Made by a program: the position numbers and the translations under genes | Part shown: positions 1-9,700 of the stretch, piece after piece | Layout: each line of letters starts with the position of its first letter | Position numbering within the stretch: the stretch's first letter is position 1 | Notes under the pieces: model-generated | The model's database searches: none | What the model was told of the DNA's origin: nothing | What the model saw: only the letters and a program-made list of their open reading frames with translations | Assembly (NCBI GenBank): GCA_963778375.1 | Contig: CAVZTX010000011.1 | Span: 325,012-389,011, forward strand | Direction of reading: 5' to 3' | DNA from: CAVZTX01 sp963778375 | Lineage (GTDB): Bacteria > Chloroflexota > Ktedonobacteria > Ktedonobacterales > Ktedonobacteraceae | DNA: 64,000 nt

Positions 1-560
1 CATACATGTTTCACCCGTATGCTCCCCAAAGGATTGCCAGTGCGATGCCGCATGTGAAGCTGATCGTTCTCTTACGCAATCCTGTTGATCGCGCCTATTC
101 GCAATATCACCATGCTGTCGAGCTTGGACACGAAACGATCCCGACATTTGAAGAGGCAATAGAGGGTGAGGATGAGCGGACAGCTAGAGAGCGCGAGAAG
201 ATCCTAAAAGATAAGCACTACTACAGTGAACGTTATAAACATCTCAGCTATCTCTCCAAGGGTATTTACGTGGATCAATTACAGGCGTGGTTTGAACTCT
301 TCCCGCGAGAGCAGTTTTTGATTCTCAAGAGTGAAGATTTTTATGCCGATCCAGCAGCCAGTTTCAAAGAAGTCGTAACGTTCTTGGGCCTGCCTGAGAT
401 AGAGCCACAGGTGCGCAAGAAGGGATTCAAGCAATATAACAATAATGCCTACTCATCCAAGATGAATCCTGAGACGCGCAAGCGTTTGATCGAGTACTTT
501 GCGCCACACAATGCTCGTCTCTATGATCTTCTGGGCATCAATTTTGGTTGGGATAAATAA
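1..560 (+). CDS. Sulfotransferase family protein, C-terminal part (gene starts before the window)
   Basis: PAPS-dependent sulfotransferase that would transfer sulfate to a carbohydrate or other acceptor. Only about 185 C-terminal residues are visible. The reading frame is open to the left edge, and the first in-window Met (position 6) aligns inside the paralogue at 21786-22751, so it is not the start. The 3'-phosphate-binding motif RNPVDRAYSQY is present; the N-terminal PAPS loop seen in the paralogue (GAQKGGTTSLY) must lie upstream of the window. The tail (NARLYDLLGINFGWDK) matches the paralogue's NARLYDFLGVDFGWNR. It lies just upstream of a sugar phosphotransferase gene, so sulfation of an extracellular glycan is a reasonable inference. 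The acceptor cannot be read from sequence. Confidence 0.85.
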   Translation, partial: YMFHPYAPQRIASAMPHVKLIVLLRNPVDRAYSQYHHAVELGHETIPTFEEAIEGEDERTAREREKILKDKHYYSERYKHLSYLSKGIYVDQLQAWFELFPREQFLILKSEDFYADPAASFKEVVTFLGLPEIEPQVRKKGFKQYNNNAYSSKMNPETRKRLIEYFAPHNARLYDLLGINFGWDK

Positions 561-564
561 GTAG

Positions 565-632
565 TACTTTGCAAGAGTCGTGGTGCACAACTGGCATTAC
601 CGTCAGCAGTGCACCACGATTCTTGCAAAGTA
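565..632. terminator. Long inverted repeat downstream of the sulfotransferase gene
   Basis: Two 24-base arms (565-588 and 609-632) are inverted repeats with one mismatch (G/A), separated by a 20-base loop. The element starts five bases after the sulfotransferase stop codon. There is no run of T after the stem, so it is not a textbook intrinsic terminator. A transcription-ending or mRNA-protecting hairpin, or a small mobile palindrome, all fit. Confidence 0.55.
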
Positions 633-788
633 GAAGAAATCTTAACGGATTTTACAAATTCATCATCGTATCTTAACCTGTTCGCTACCGACAACCATGA
701 GTGTTTAAGTTACACTTAAGCCGTGGATGGGAGATGGCATGGATAGATGGGCACCAAACTAATCAGTAGAGCATAGAGAGGTTTTCGT

Positions 789-1487
789 ATGGAACGGTTA
801 ACCGCGACCTCACCGTCACGCCCGGAGCAATATTTGACTCCTAAAGCATTGATAAGTATGAGTACAAGCATTGTTCGTGAGCCTTCGCTTTCCTACTGTA
901 TTTTGAAGCGTTTCACTGATATCGTACTCTCTGCCATAGGCATTTTGATACTGATGCCAGTTTTTTTGGTAATCATGGTTTGTATCAAACTTGATGATGG
1001 TGGGGAAATACTCCACCTGCGAGAGATCATTGGGCAGCACGGCCGCCGTTTCTATGCCCTGAAATTTCGGACGATGATTCCCAACGCAGATGAATACCTG
1101 GCAAAACATCCTGAGCTTCTGCGGAAATACCAGCAGAACATGAAGCTCGAACGCGACCCACGTATCACTCGTATCGGCAGGTTTCTGCGGAGGACAAGTC
1201 TGGATGAATTACCACAACTGTTCAACGTGTTCGTTGGGCAGATGTCCCTGGTGGGGCCACGCATGATCCATCCAAGTGAGCTGCCTCGCTATGGTAAATG
1301 GGCGCAGAAACGCCTTTCTGTGAAACCTGGTATTACAGGGCTATGGCAAATCAATGGGCGTGGGCATGTTTCGTACGAGGAGCGCATTATGTTCGATATG
1401 CGTTACATTGATACATGCTCATACAAAAATGACCTTGGTATTCTCTTCAAGACGTTCAAGGTCTTCATTATCCATACCGGAGCCTAA
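789..1487 (+). CDS. Sugar transferase (undecaprenyl-phosphate sugar phosphotransferase family)
   Basis: 232-residue enzyme of the bacterial sugar-transferase family (WcaJ/RfbP C-terminal domain type). It would load the first sugar-1-phosphate on the lipid carrier for exopolysaccharide or O-unit synthesis. A hydrophobic segment at about residues 45-68 anchors it in the membrane. Family signatures follow: KFRTM, then ITRIGRFLRRTSLDELPQL, SLVGPR and the KPGITGLWQINGR block. It is a short version without the N-terminal four-helix and CoA-binding-like domains of PglC/WcaJ relatives. GAGAGG lies upstream of ATG 789. The substrate sugar is unknown. Confidence 0.9.
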   Translation: MERLTATSPSRPEQYLTPKALISMSTSIVREPSLSYCILKRFTDIVLSAIGILILMPVFLVIMVCIKLDDGGEILHLREIIGQHGRRFYALKFRTMIPNADEYLAKHPELLRKYQQNMKLERDPRITRIGRFLRRTSLDELPQLFNVFVGQMSLVGPRMIHPSELPRYGKWAQKRLSVKPGITGLWQINGRGHVSYEERIMFDMRYIDTCSYKNDLGILFKTFKVFIIHTGA

Positions 1488-1497
1488 AGGAAGCATC

Positions 1498-2986
1498 ATG
1501 TCCGCATCCCAACAAGGTACAAAGCAGACGCCCATTTCTATCCCTCTCTATGTCTGGCAAGCGCTTTCATTGCCCTGGCGTACCGAACCTGAGATTGATC
1601 TTGAACGCCAAATGTACCTTTCTGAGCGCCGCTCTATTCAGTCGGATAGTGAGCTGGGTATTTATCCCTTCCAGGGTGTGAAGCTCAGTCGCGCTGATAT
1701 AGAGTGGCTGCTCATGACCCATGAGAATGCGGACCAGCGGGGACCCGTGGACTTGAGTGATGAACGCCAGCAAGGGCGTCGAGGCTTGGACCTGCGTGGC
1801 GCTGACCTGCGCCAGGTGAATCTGTCTGGCTTACCTCTCGCCCGTATGCAAGGTGGAAGAAACTGGCTCGTACAATTCCCCTCGATCGAAGAACAGCATG
1901 ATATGGCAACCATTCACCTGGAAGGGGCCGATCTTGGCGCAACCCACCTGCAAGAGGCTTTCCTCGGTGGCGCTCATCTAGAGGAGGCTTTCCTCGGTGG
2001 CGCTCACTTAGAGGAAGCGTATCTAGAAGGTGCTCACCTGGAAGGAGCCAACCTCGAAGGCGCTCATTTGGAAGGCGCTAACCTCGAACATATCCATCTG
2101 GAGGGAGCCAACCTCGAAGGCGCTCATCTGGAAGGCGCTAATCTCCTCGGCGCTCATCTGGAAGGCGCTAATCTCCTCGGCGCTCATCTGGAAGGCGCTA
2201 ATCTCCTCGGCACATCCTTGAGAGGGATGCCGGTACCGGCAGATTATCTTAAGCGTGTGCGACACTGGGATAAGGATATTTTGCCACCCGCCAACCTACA
2301 AGGCGTCTTCTTTAATGCTTCGACCGTGCTTGAAGACGTAATCCTCGGCGATGAGCACTTCGGGTTCGTATCACTGGCCGATATCCATTGGAATGGTGTG
2401 AATCTCTCAACCGTAGACTGGGAAGCGGTGACGATGCTGGGGGACGAGCGCCGGGCAAGGCAAACCACGTGGCTCTATAACTACCGTGCAGCGGTTCGGG
2501 CTTATCGGCAACTCGCCAGTATACTGCGCGGTGCAGGGACTCTATGAAGAGGCATCACATTTTGCATATCGCGCACAGTTACTCCAGAAGCGAGTGCTTT
2601 GGCGGCAAATGCTGCAATTGAGACGACGGGGAAGCAAAGGATTAGGGCGACTGACACAGAAGATGGTCAGTTATCTCTCCTCATGGCTCTTTGACCTGGT
2701 TGCTGGCTACGGGTACAAGCCTCTGCGAAGCCTCATCGTCTATGTGCTTGTAATCGCTCTATTCATGTTCATCTATTCCGTTCTAGGGATGGTAATTGGC
2801 TCTCACCAATCCTTGAGCGAGTTATTGACGCTAAGCATGACCTCTTTCCATGGGCGGGGCTTCTTCCCTGACCAGCTTGCAATGAATGGGCCGCAAGCCT
2901 TCGTTGCCAGCATCGAAGCCATTGTCGGACTTATTATCGAGGTCAGCTTCATCGCTGCATTTGTCCAGCGCTTCTTTAGAAAGTAG
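1498..2986 (+). pseudogene. Pentapeptide-repeat protein with C-terminal pore-like domain, split by a one-base frameshift
   Basis: The N-terminal part (1498-2547) carries a run of A(N/H)LxG-type pentapeptide repeats at about residues 140-245, which would fold as a right-handed beta-helix. The C-terminal part (open in another frame to 2986) continues with a conserved linker (GLYEEASHFAYRAQ), two or three hydrophobic segments and LTLSMTSFHGRGFF, resembling the pore helix/filter region of two-TM ion channels (Ion_trans_2). Removing one G of the GG at 2530-2531 joins the frames as LRVQGLYEEA, so this is one gene with a single-base insertion. ATG 1498 has AAAGGAAG upstream; an earlier in-frame ATG (1354) lies inside the sugar transferase gene. 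Function unknown; a membrane channel with a beta-helical sensor domain is inference. The break may be a sequencing error. Confidence 0.8.
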
Positions 2987-3007
2987 TATATTAGGAAATA
3001 CGCAGCC

Positions 3008-3865
3008 ATGTTTCATCCGCGTGATCTCTATGAAAGTGAACCGCGAGACTTTACGTTAAGACTACCTCTCTCCATAGTACAGATTATTGCCTTGCGCAGC
3101 GTGGATGCAGAGACAGTAGCCCTCATCTGGTTGCTGCTGGAACATGGAGCTTCACTCACTGTGGCAGGACCAACAGCACCGGTTCCGGGCGCGGGTAAAA
3201 GCACCACCTTGCACGCACTGCTACAGTTTCTGCCCGCGGGATCATCAGTAGCCTACATGTCCGGCAAGTACGAGACGTTTGCGTTCACCTCTTTGCCCGA
3301 CAGTCGTCCTGCCAACACCTATGCACTTTGTAACGAAATCAGCGACCACCAGACCACCTACATGTGGGGAGCAGCCGCCCGCCGCTATTTGACCCTCCCA
3401 ACTCAGGGATACCACATTGCTACAAGCGTCCACGCCGATACGATTGACGATGTCCTCCACCTGTACCAGCACGACCTGCGCCTACGCGTAGAGGATCTTT
3501 GCCGCCTCGGATTGATCATCAATACCGGGCTGGTAGGCAGTGCGAAATCTCAGTATCGTCGCTGGCTCACTACCCACTTTCTACGACCTCAACCTGACCC
3601 CAAGCATCCAGAAGCGATTACGCCTCTGTTACTCTCTCGCTGGAACAAATCCAACGACACCTTCGAGCATGCAGATGCCTCAGTGCTCGATGAACTCGCC
3701 AACTGGGCAGGTCTCCCTCCTCAGGATTTTGCTGAAGCACTTCAACGTCGAACCGATTGCTTATGCGAACTGTCGAAGGGGCAAGGAGCGGATATGAATC
3801 GGGTGTCTGAGGCGATTCGGGAAGTGAGGATGTGGGATGAGAAGCATGGAGCTACAAAGCTGTAG
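3008..3865 (+). CDS. Type II/IV secretion-type ATPase (GspE/CpaF-like), divergent
   Basis: 285-residue P-loop protein resembling the hexameric ATPases of type II secretion, type IV pilus or Tad systems. It has an NTP-binding loop at residues 54-66 (GPT ... GAGKSTTLHALL), then EISDH followed by a MWG segment, and GYHIATSVHADT matching the His-box region of the T2SSE family. It is short compared with GspE (about 500 residues) and lacks the N1E domain. Four residues (APVP) separate GPT from GAGKST, where family members normally read GPTGSGKT. No pilin, prepilin peptidase or inner-membrane GspF homologue is nearby, so partners must be elsewhere or the protein has another role. Family assignment is fairly confident; function is not. 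Confidence 0.6.
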   Translation: MFHPRDLYESEPRDFTLRLPLSIVQIIALRSVDAETVALIWLLLEHGASLTVAGPTAPVPGAGKSTTLHALLQFLPAGSSVAYMSGKYETFAFTSLPDSRPANTYALCNEISDHQTTYMWGAAARRYLTLPTQGYHIATSVHADTIDDVLHLYQHDLRLRVEDLCRLGLIINTGLVGSAKSQYRRWLTTHFLRPQPDPKHPEAITPLLLSRWNKSNDTFEHADASVLDELANWAGLPPQDFAEALQRRTDCLCELSKGQGADMNRVSEAIREVRMWDEKHGATKL

Positions 3866-3895
3866 CACGCCACGCCTTTAGTGTCCTTTTTCATC

Positions 3896-5182
3896 CTACG
3901 CTGGACCTGGCAGTTTTACTACGTCAATGATACTCAGTGTGTCAGAATTGTAATTGGTGAGCAGCAGGGTCTGCCCATTGGCTTCAAGCAGCAGTTCGCG
4001 AGGGAAAGCCTCAACATGGATAGTACCGAGAACACCGCCCTGGCCTGTGAGTACACGCTTTGTATCAAGCACGGTCAGCGTTTGTGGGGTTTGCGGTTGC
4101 AGGAACCGGTTGGAGTTGGTAACTACAAGTACCGCACCATTGTCAATGAGTGCTTCGCCAGTCGGTGCTGCACCAACTGGTACCGCAATCAGTTGCGCAT
4201 GGGCTGGATCGCTTTGCAGGCGTGCGGTACTGAATGCCTTAACAACGTTGTCTTCCTGGATTGTCACCCAGGCGGTGTCGCCTGCAGGTGAAAGAATCAC
4301 TCGTACCGGACCACAACCAACAAACACATGTGAGAGGACAGCATGCGTTGGGTTCTGCTCGGCACGGCCTATATCGACCACCGAGAGCGTACCGGGAGGA
4401 TAACCAAAGTCACAGATATTTCCTTGTGGAGAATGGTCACCAGTATCAATCCGGCTCGTAACGTAGAGAAAGCGGTTATCAGGTGAAACGGCAAGGCCAA
4501 CCGCACCACTATCCACTCCAAGCGGTCCTTTATTTACTGGAATCAAGCCAATCAGTGCATCCGAACTGAAGTCGTGCGTCCGAACGCGCCGCATGTCGAT
4601 TACGCCAACCGTGCCATTATTCTCGTTGGCCACAAAGGCGGCGCGTTCATCTTGTGAGAGTGCTACCTCGATCGCAAGAGAATTACTCTGTTCGAGGACA
4701 GAACCGAAAATGGCTTTCTGAGCACTGCTCTCTGCCTGAGCGACATCCACGAATGTTACATTGGTAAAATCGGCCACCAAGAGCAAACGATCATCATGGG
4801 TAAGAACCATCCCCAGAGGCGATTCAGAGAGATGAATGATACGTTGAAGGCAGATCTGGTTCCCCCGATTATGCAGCACTGCGATCCCGCTTGAAGCAGC
4901 ATCGTTCGCGTCCACTGAGACAAAAATCCACTGCCCATCATCAGTGGCAACGGCCTTGAAAGGCTGGCCCGGCAAAGGAACATTGGCCAGAACAGCGGCA
5001 TCCGCACCCTGACCGGTCGAATTGGTGAGAACAGTCGTGCAGGACAAGGCATGGGAAGATGGCTCATTCCCGCGCGTATTACAGGCGCTCAGCAAAAACG
5101 CGAGCAGAAAGCAGAAGACAGCGCCCCGCCAAAGCCTTTTCTGTTTGGAGGAAGAAAGAGTTTTCATATATGGATTACCCAT
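3896..5182 (-). CDS. YncE-like beta-propeller lipoprotein
   Basis: 428-residue secreted lipoprotein. The signal peptide ends in the lipobox LLSAC (about residues 29-33), giving a membrane-anchored extracytoplasmic protein. The rest is made of YVTN/lactonase-type propeller blades (for example GLAVSPDNRFLYVTSR, DTAWVTIQEDNVV, QTLLLTNYNSDTLSIIDV). No catalytic residues can be assigned; such proteins often bind ligands or partners. Start chosen at ATG 5182, which has AAGGAGG at ideal spacing; an upstream in-frame ATG (5203) has none. It begins 21 bases after the aldehyde dehydrogenase stop codon and is probably cotranscribed with it. The 3' end converges on the ATPase gene with only 30 bases between. 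Confidence 0.85.
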   Translation of the reverse strand: MGNPYMKTLSSSKQKRLWRGAVFCFLLAFLLSACNTRGNEPSSHALSCTTVLTNSTGQGADAAVLANVPLPGQPFKAVATDDGQWIFVSVDANDAASSGIAVLHNRGNQICLQRIIHLSESPLGMVLTHDDRLLLVADFTNVTFVDVAQAESSAQKAIFGSVLEQSNSLAIEVALSQDERAAFVANENNGTVGVIDMRRVRTHDFSSDALIGLIPVNKGPLGVDSGAVGLAVSPDNRFLYVTSRIDTGDHSPQGNICDFGYPPGTLSVVDIGRAEQNPTHAVLSHVFVGCGPVRVILSPAGDTAWVTIQEDNVVKAFSTARLQSDPAHAQLIAVPVGAAPTGEALIDNGAVLVVTNSNRFLQPQTPQTLTVLDTKRVLTGQGGVLGTIHVEAFPRELLLEANGQTLLLTNYNSDTLSIIDVVKLPGPA

Positions 5183-5203
5183 AAAGCCCTCCTTCTTCCC
5201 CAC

Positions 5204-6607
5204 TTATTCGCTCACCGCCTTCGTCGGCGCATTCTCCACCTTCGGCCCAATCCATACCGTCTGTACATTCACAAATTCCTGAATACCAAAGGAGGAGAGT
5301 TCCCGACCATATCCACTGCGTTTGACTCCTCCAAAGGGAAGGCGGGGGTCTGAAGCCGTCATGCCATTGATGAAGACACCGCCAGCCTCAATACGTGTGG
5401 CAAGCTCGCGTGCTCGATCAATATTCCGCGTCCACAGATTGCTGCTCAGACCAAATTTAGAGTCATTGGCAAGTTCAATCGCCTGCTCCGCATCGCGAAC
5501 GCGAATGACGGCGGCAGCAGGACCGAATGTCTCATCGCTGAAGACCGGCATATCTGGGGTCACATTAGTCAGGATGGTTGGCTCGTAGAAGTAGCCTTTT
5601 CCTTCGCGCGTCTTGCCCCCAATCAGCACTTTGGCACCCATCTGAATCGATTGCTGCACCATCTCATCGAGCGTGTCACGCAAGTCCTCGCGAGCTACGG
5701 GGCCAATCTTGGTATCGTGCTCCAGTGGGTCACCGACTTTCATCTTAGCCGTGTTGGCAACAAACTTCTGCTCAAAAGCATCGGCGACAGACTCCACCAC
5801 AATGAAGCGTTTAGCAGCAATACAGCTCTGACCGTTATTCTGGAAACGAGCCGTAACGGCTACCTGCGCAGCCTCGTCCAGATCCGCATCATCCAGAACA
5901 ATAAAGGCATCTGACCCACCTAGTTCCAGCACAGTCTTCTTTAAGACATGCCCGCTCGTCCCTGCTACCTCAACGCCCGCAGCCTCGCTGCCCGTAAGCG
6001 TTACTGCCGCAATTCTTGGATCCTCAATGAGTTTGCTCGTCTCAGAACCGGGCACAAGCACAGTTCTCAATACGCCTTTGGGCAGTCCGGATTCCTGGAA
6101 GATGCGCTCGATGTCCAGTGCAACCCGCGAGACGTTTGAGGCATGTTTGAGGACTGTAGTATTACCTGCCATCAGAGCAGGTGCGGCAAAGCGGAAAACC
6201 TGCCAGTACGGGAAATTCCAGGGCATGACCGCCAAAATAACGCCCAATGGACGGAAGGCAACATAACTCTCGCTGGCATTGGAGGCAATTTTTTCATCTG
6301 CAAGAAAGCGTTCGGCATTCTCTGCGAAGTAGTCGCAGTTCCAGGCGCATTTTTCGACTTCAGCCTCGGCTTCGGTGATCGATTTGCCCATTTCAAGCAC
6401 GGCAGCCCGCGCCAGTTCACTTTTGTTGTCTCGTAAGTGGCTTGCTATGCTGTGCAGATATTTGGCTCGTTCAGCAAACGACAATGCTCGCCATTGCAGA
6501 AAAGCCTGACGCGCTTGGTCCAGAGCTTCGTCGATTTGCTGCTGACTATATGCTTCAAATGTTTCCAATACCTCTCCGGTGGTTGGATTGATTGTTTGAA
6601 TGCTCAT
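5204..6607 (-). CDS. NAD(P)-dependent aldehyde dehydrogenase (succinate-semialdehyde dehydrogenase-like)
   Basis: 467-residue aldehyde dehydrogenase that oxidises an aldehyde to the acid, using NAD(P)+. Visible signatures: MPWNFPYW, the nucleotide-binding TLTGSEAAG, the general base in LELGGSDAF, and the catalytic Cys in NNGQSCIAAKRF. The C-terminal PFGGVKRSGYGRE is typical of the GabD/Sad subgroup, so succinate semialdehyde or a similar short aldehyde is likely. The ATG at 6607 follows a GGAGGAGC ribosome-binding site. The YncE-like lipoprotein gene is directly downstream. The exact substrate cannot be read from sequence. Confidence 0.9.
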   Translation of the reverse strand: MSIQTINPTTGEVLETFEAYSQQQIDEALDQARQAFLQWRALSFAERAKYLHSIASHLRDNKSELARAAVLEMGKSITEAEAEVEKCAWNCDYFAENAERFLADEKIASNASESYVAFRPLGVILAVMPWNFPYWQVFRFAAPALMAGNTTVLKHASNVSRVALDIERIFQESGLPKGVLRTVLVPGSETSKLIEDPRIAAVTLTGSEAAGVEVAGTSGHVLKKTVLELGGSDAFIVLDDADLDEAAQVAVTARFQNNGQSCIAAKRFIVVESVADAFEQKFVANTAKMKVGDPLEHDTKIGPVAREDLRDTLDEMVQQSIQMGAKVLIGGKTREGKGYFYEPTILTNVTPDMPVFSDETFGPAAAVIRVRDAEQAIELANDSKFGLSSNLWTRNIDRARELATRIEAGGVFINGMTASDPRLPFGGVKRSGYGRELSSFGIQEFVNVQTVWIGPKVENAPTKAVSE

Positions 6608-6767
6608 GCTGCTCCTCCCATTGAGAACAAGAAATGGCTCGAATTTTATTATACCCTATACGAGGCTACTGCCGCCGAAATGCCGTTTGCTAGCTGGCAT
6701 TTGTGTGCTATACTCCTGGGTGTTGGGTGACCGGAAATGAGTCACCCAACGGCAAAGGAAGGATATT

Positions 6768-9700
6768 ATGCCCAAACAGTCGCTGCACGAACTCATCTGG
6801 TCCGAAGCGCATCAGCACTATGAACTGCATATTCATGGTCACCCACAGCAGTGTTTCCGTCCAGGAGATGAGCCAGCGTTCTCTCGCTGGTTGGAAGAGC
6901 AGTCCTCCTTTGCATTTGTGGGACAAGCAGGAAGGATCTCGGTCATCAAGGAAGCGAGACCTCGTGGGACCGGCTATTGGTACGCTTATCGCAAGCAGGA
7001 TCGGCAGACTCGCAAGCGCTATCTGGGATCCACAGCCCAGGTGACGCTCGCACGATTAGAGCAAGTAGCGAAGGTGCTCACAAGCTCGTCATCTCCTGCT
7101 TATCTTTCCACAGAGCCTGCAGGGCAGTCGTCCGAGCAGAGGGAAGCGCTGCTCGCCAGCAAGCTCTCTCCTCCACGTCTTCCGCTCTCCCTAGTGGAGC
7201 GCTCTCGCTTGCTCAGCGAACTGGATGGGGTCTACACTCATCCTTTGACACTCGTATCGGCCTCCGCCGGAAGCGGGAAGACAACCCTCCTCTCGGCATG
7301 GGTTACCTCTTCCCTGCAGGGCAGCAGGAGCCGGACAGCAGGACGCGAATCCGCTCTCGCCTGGCTTTCCCTTGAAGCATTGGACAATGATCCGATTCGC
7401 TTTTGGGCCTCGGTCACCGCAGCACTGCGTACCTGCCTGCCCACGGTGGGTAAGACCGCTCTCGCCATGCTGCGTTCGCAAGAGGCTCTCCCACTCTCGA
7501 CTATCCTGACCAACCTGCTCAATGAGATTGGGCAGGTACGCAGAGAACTCATCCTCATCCTGGATGACTATCATGTGATCGAGGACCAGACCATCCATGA
7601 GTCCATGCTCTTCTTGGTCGATCATCTGCCGCTCACCTTCCACCTGGTGCTTGCAACGCGTACTGATCCCGAGCTTCCTCTCTCAAGGTTTCGCGTTCGG
7701 AGTCAGATGGTCGAGATCCGTTCCAGTGATTTGCGCTTTACCCAGGCAGAAACTTCTAACTTTCTTTTGCAATGTATGGGCCTGCCCCTTTCAGAAGAAG
7801 ACGTATCCACCCTGCAACAGCGGACGGAGGGCTGGATCGCCGGTCTACAACTGGCGGCCCTCTCTATGCGCAAGCAACAGGATCTCCCAAGTTGGGTCTC
7901 GGACTTTGCCGGCAGCTACCGATATCTCCTGGACTATGTACAGCAGGATATTCTTGCAGTGTTGCCAGTCCCACTTCAGCACTTTCTGCTTCAAACATCG
8001 ATAGTGAGCAGGATGAACGCCGCCTTATGTCAGGCTATTACCGCTGGACCTTCGCTCCAGGCGAGCCAGGAGATGCTGCAGGAGGTGGAGCGAGCCAACC
8101 TCTTTGTGGTGCCCCTCGATGAGCAGCGCCAGTGGTACCGCTATCACGATCTGTTTCGTGAGGCGCTACGGGCTCGGCTGCACGCTTCTCAACCAGAACT
8201 GGTGCCGCTCTTGCACATCCGGGCAGCCCGCTGGTATGAGACGCAGAGCGAGTGGCGAGAGGCCATTACACACGCACTGGAAGCGCCTGACTATCCTCTG
8301 GCAGCCTCCTTGGTAGAGCAGGCTGCTCCTCACTTCTGGGTCAGTGGGGAAGCAAGAACTGTCCATACCTGGGTGCTCGCCCTGCCAGATACGGTCCTGC
8401 GTGCACATACGCGTCTTGCCTTCAACGCTGCTCTTCGCTTCCTCAACTCTGTCCATATCAGCACTGAAACGGTGTATGTCAATATGGCTGCCCAGGTGCA
8501 GCGGACCATCACACGTATGGAAGAGATACTGCGCAGTCAGCAATCGCTTTTGCTTTCAGAGGCCGAAGTAGCGTTGATCGAGCGGCGCTTGCGCTTGCTG
8601 CAAGCCCTGATCGAGGTCAGAGCATTCTTCAGACGTGGCGACAAAGAGCGCCTGCGTCTCTTAACTCAAGGGATAGAAGCGCTACCCCCAGATGAGGAGG
8701 TGAGTTGGAAGATGATCCCGCTCACTTTCTCCTTCTGGCTGACCCTGGCGCTCCAGCAAGCAAGTGCCCTGCTGGTGGAAAGGCTGTGTGAGGCCCGGCA
8801 GTGGATCAGTGAGGCAGGAGATCCCCTGGCGACGTTCCGTGTGATGACCTGGCTGGCCAGAGCGTATATCGAAGCCGGACAGTTGCGCCTGGCGTACCAG
8901 GAATGCCTGAAGGCACTCGCCCTGCTGGAGCAGATCGGTAAGAGCACCGCGATAGCAGGCTATCTGCTTGCCTCCCTCTTTGACATCTACTACGCCTGGA
9001 ATCGGTTGGAAGAGGCATCTGACGTGTTGCAGCGTTTGCTGTGTATCGCGCAGGACTGGCAACAAGTGGAACTGCTGGTCATGGGGGAGAGAGCCGTGGC
9101 ACGGCTTGCGCTCGCACGAAGGGATTTGGGCACGGCACAAGAAGCACTGCAAAAGGCGGAGGCACTCCTTGAGCAGGAGGAATTTGCCAATAATGCTCGC
9201 TGGGTGGTAGATACCCGCCTCCAGGTGTGGCTGGCCCAGGGCAATCTGGCTGAGGCAAGCAACTGGGCAGCACAAACCACGCTCTCTCCAGAGGCCTGGG
9301 ATCCCTTGCACAAATGGGAGGTATTGCTGCTGGTGCGTGTCGCTCTCGCACAGCAGCAGTACGCCCGCGCGGTCGAAACGCTGGAGCGATTCAGAGGACA
9401 CCTTGACCAGCCAGCAGATATCGAGAAAACGCTCGAATGGATGGCGCTGTATGTGGTAGCCCTGCACCATGCAGGCAAGAGAGCGCAAGTGGCTTCCGTC
9501 GCAGCTCGTCTGTTCGCGATGACCGAGCCTGAGGGCTTCATTCGCCTCTATCTGGATGCAGGGGAACCCATGCGACAAGCGCTAGAGGCGCTTCTCGAAG
9601 CCGCGAGCAAAGAGAGTCCAGACGCTCTACAAGAAGATGGGAACAGCGTTTCCGCTGTTTCCATTTCCAGGTCCTACGTGTCGCGTTTATTGACAGCCTT

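Noticed and set aside
1990..2215. Minisatellite-like repeats as a non-coding element
   Set aside because: They are the coding repeats of the pentapeptide protein.
8682..9578. Minus-strand open frame of 298 codons across the LuxR regulator
   Set aside because: Cys/His/Gln-rich text with no domain and fully opposite the TPR region of a clear gene.
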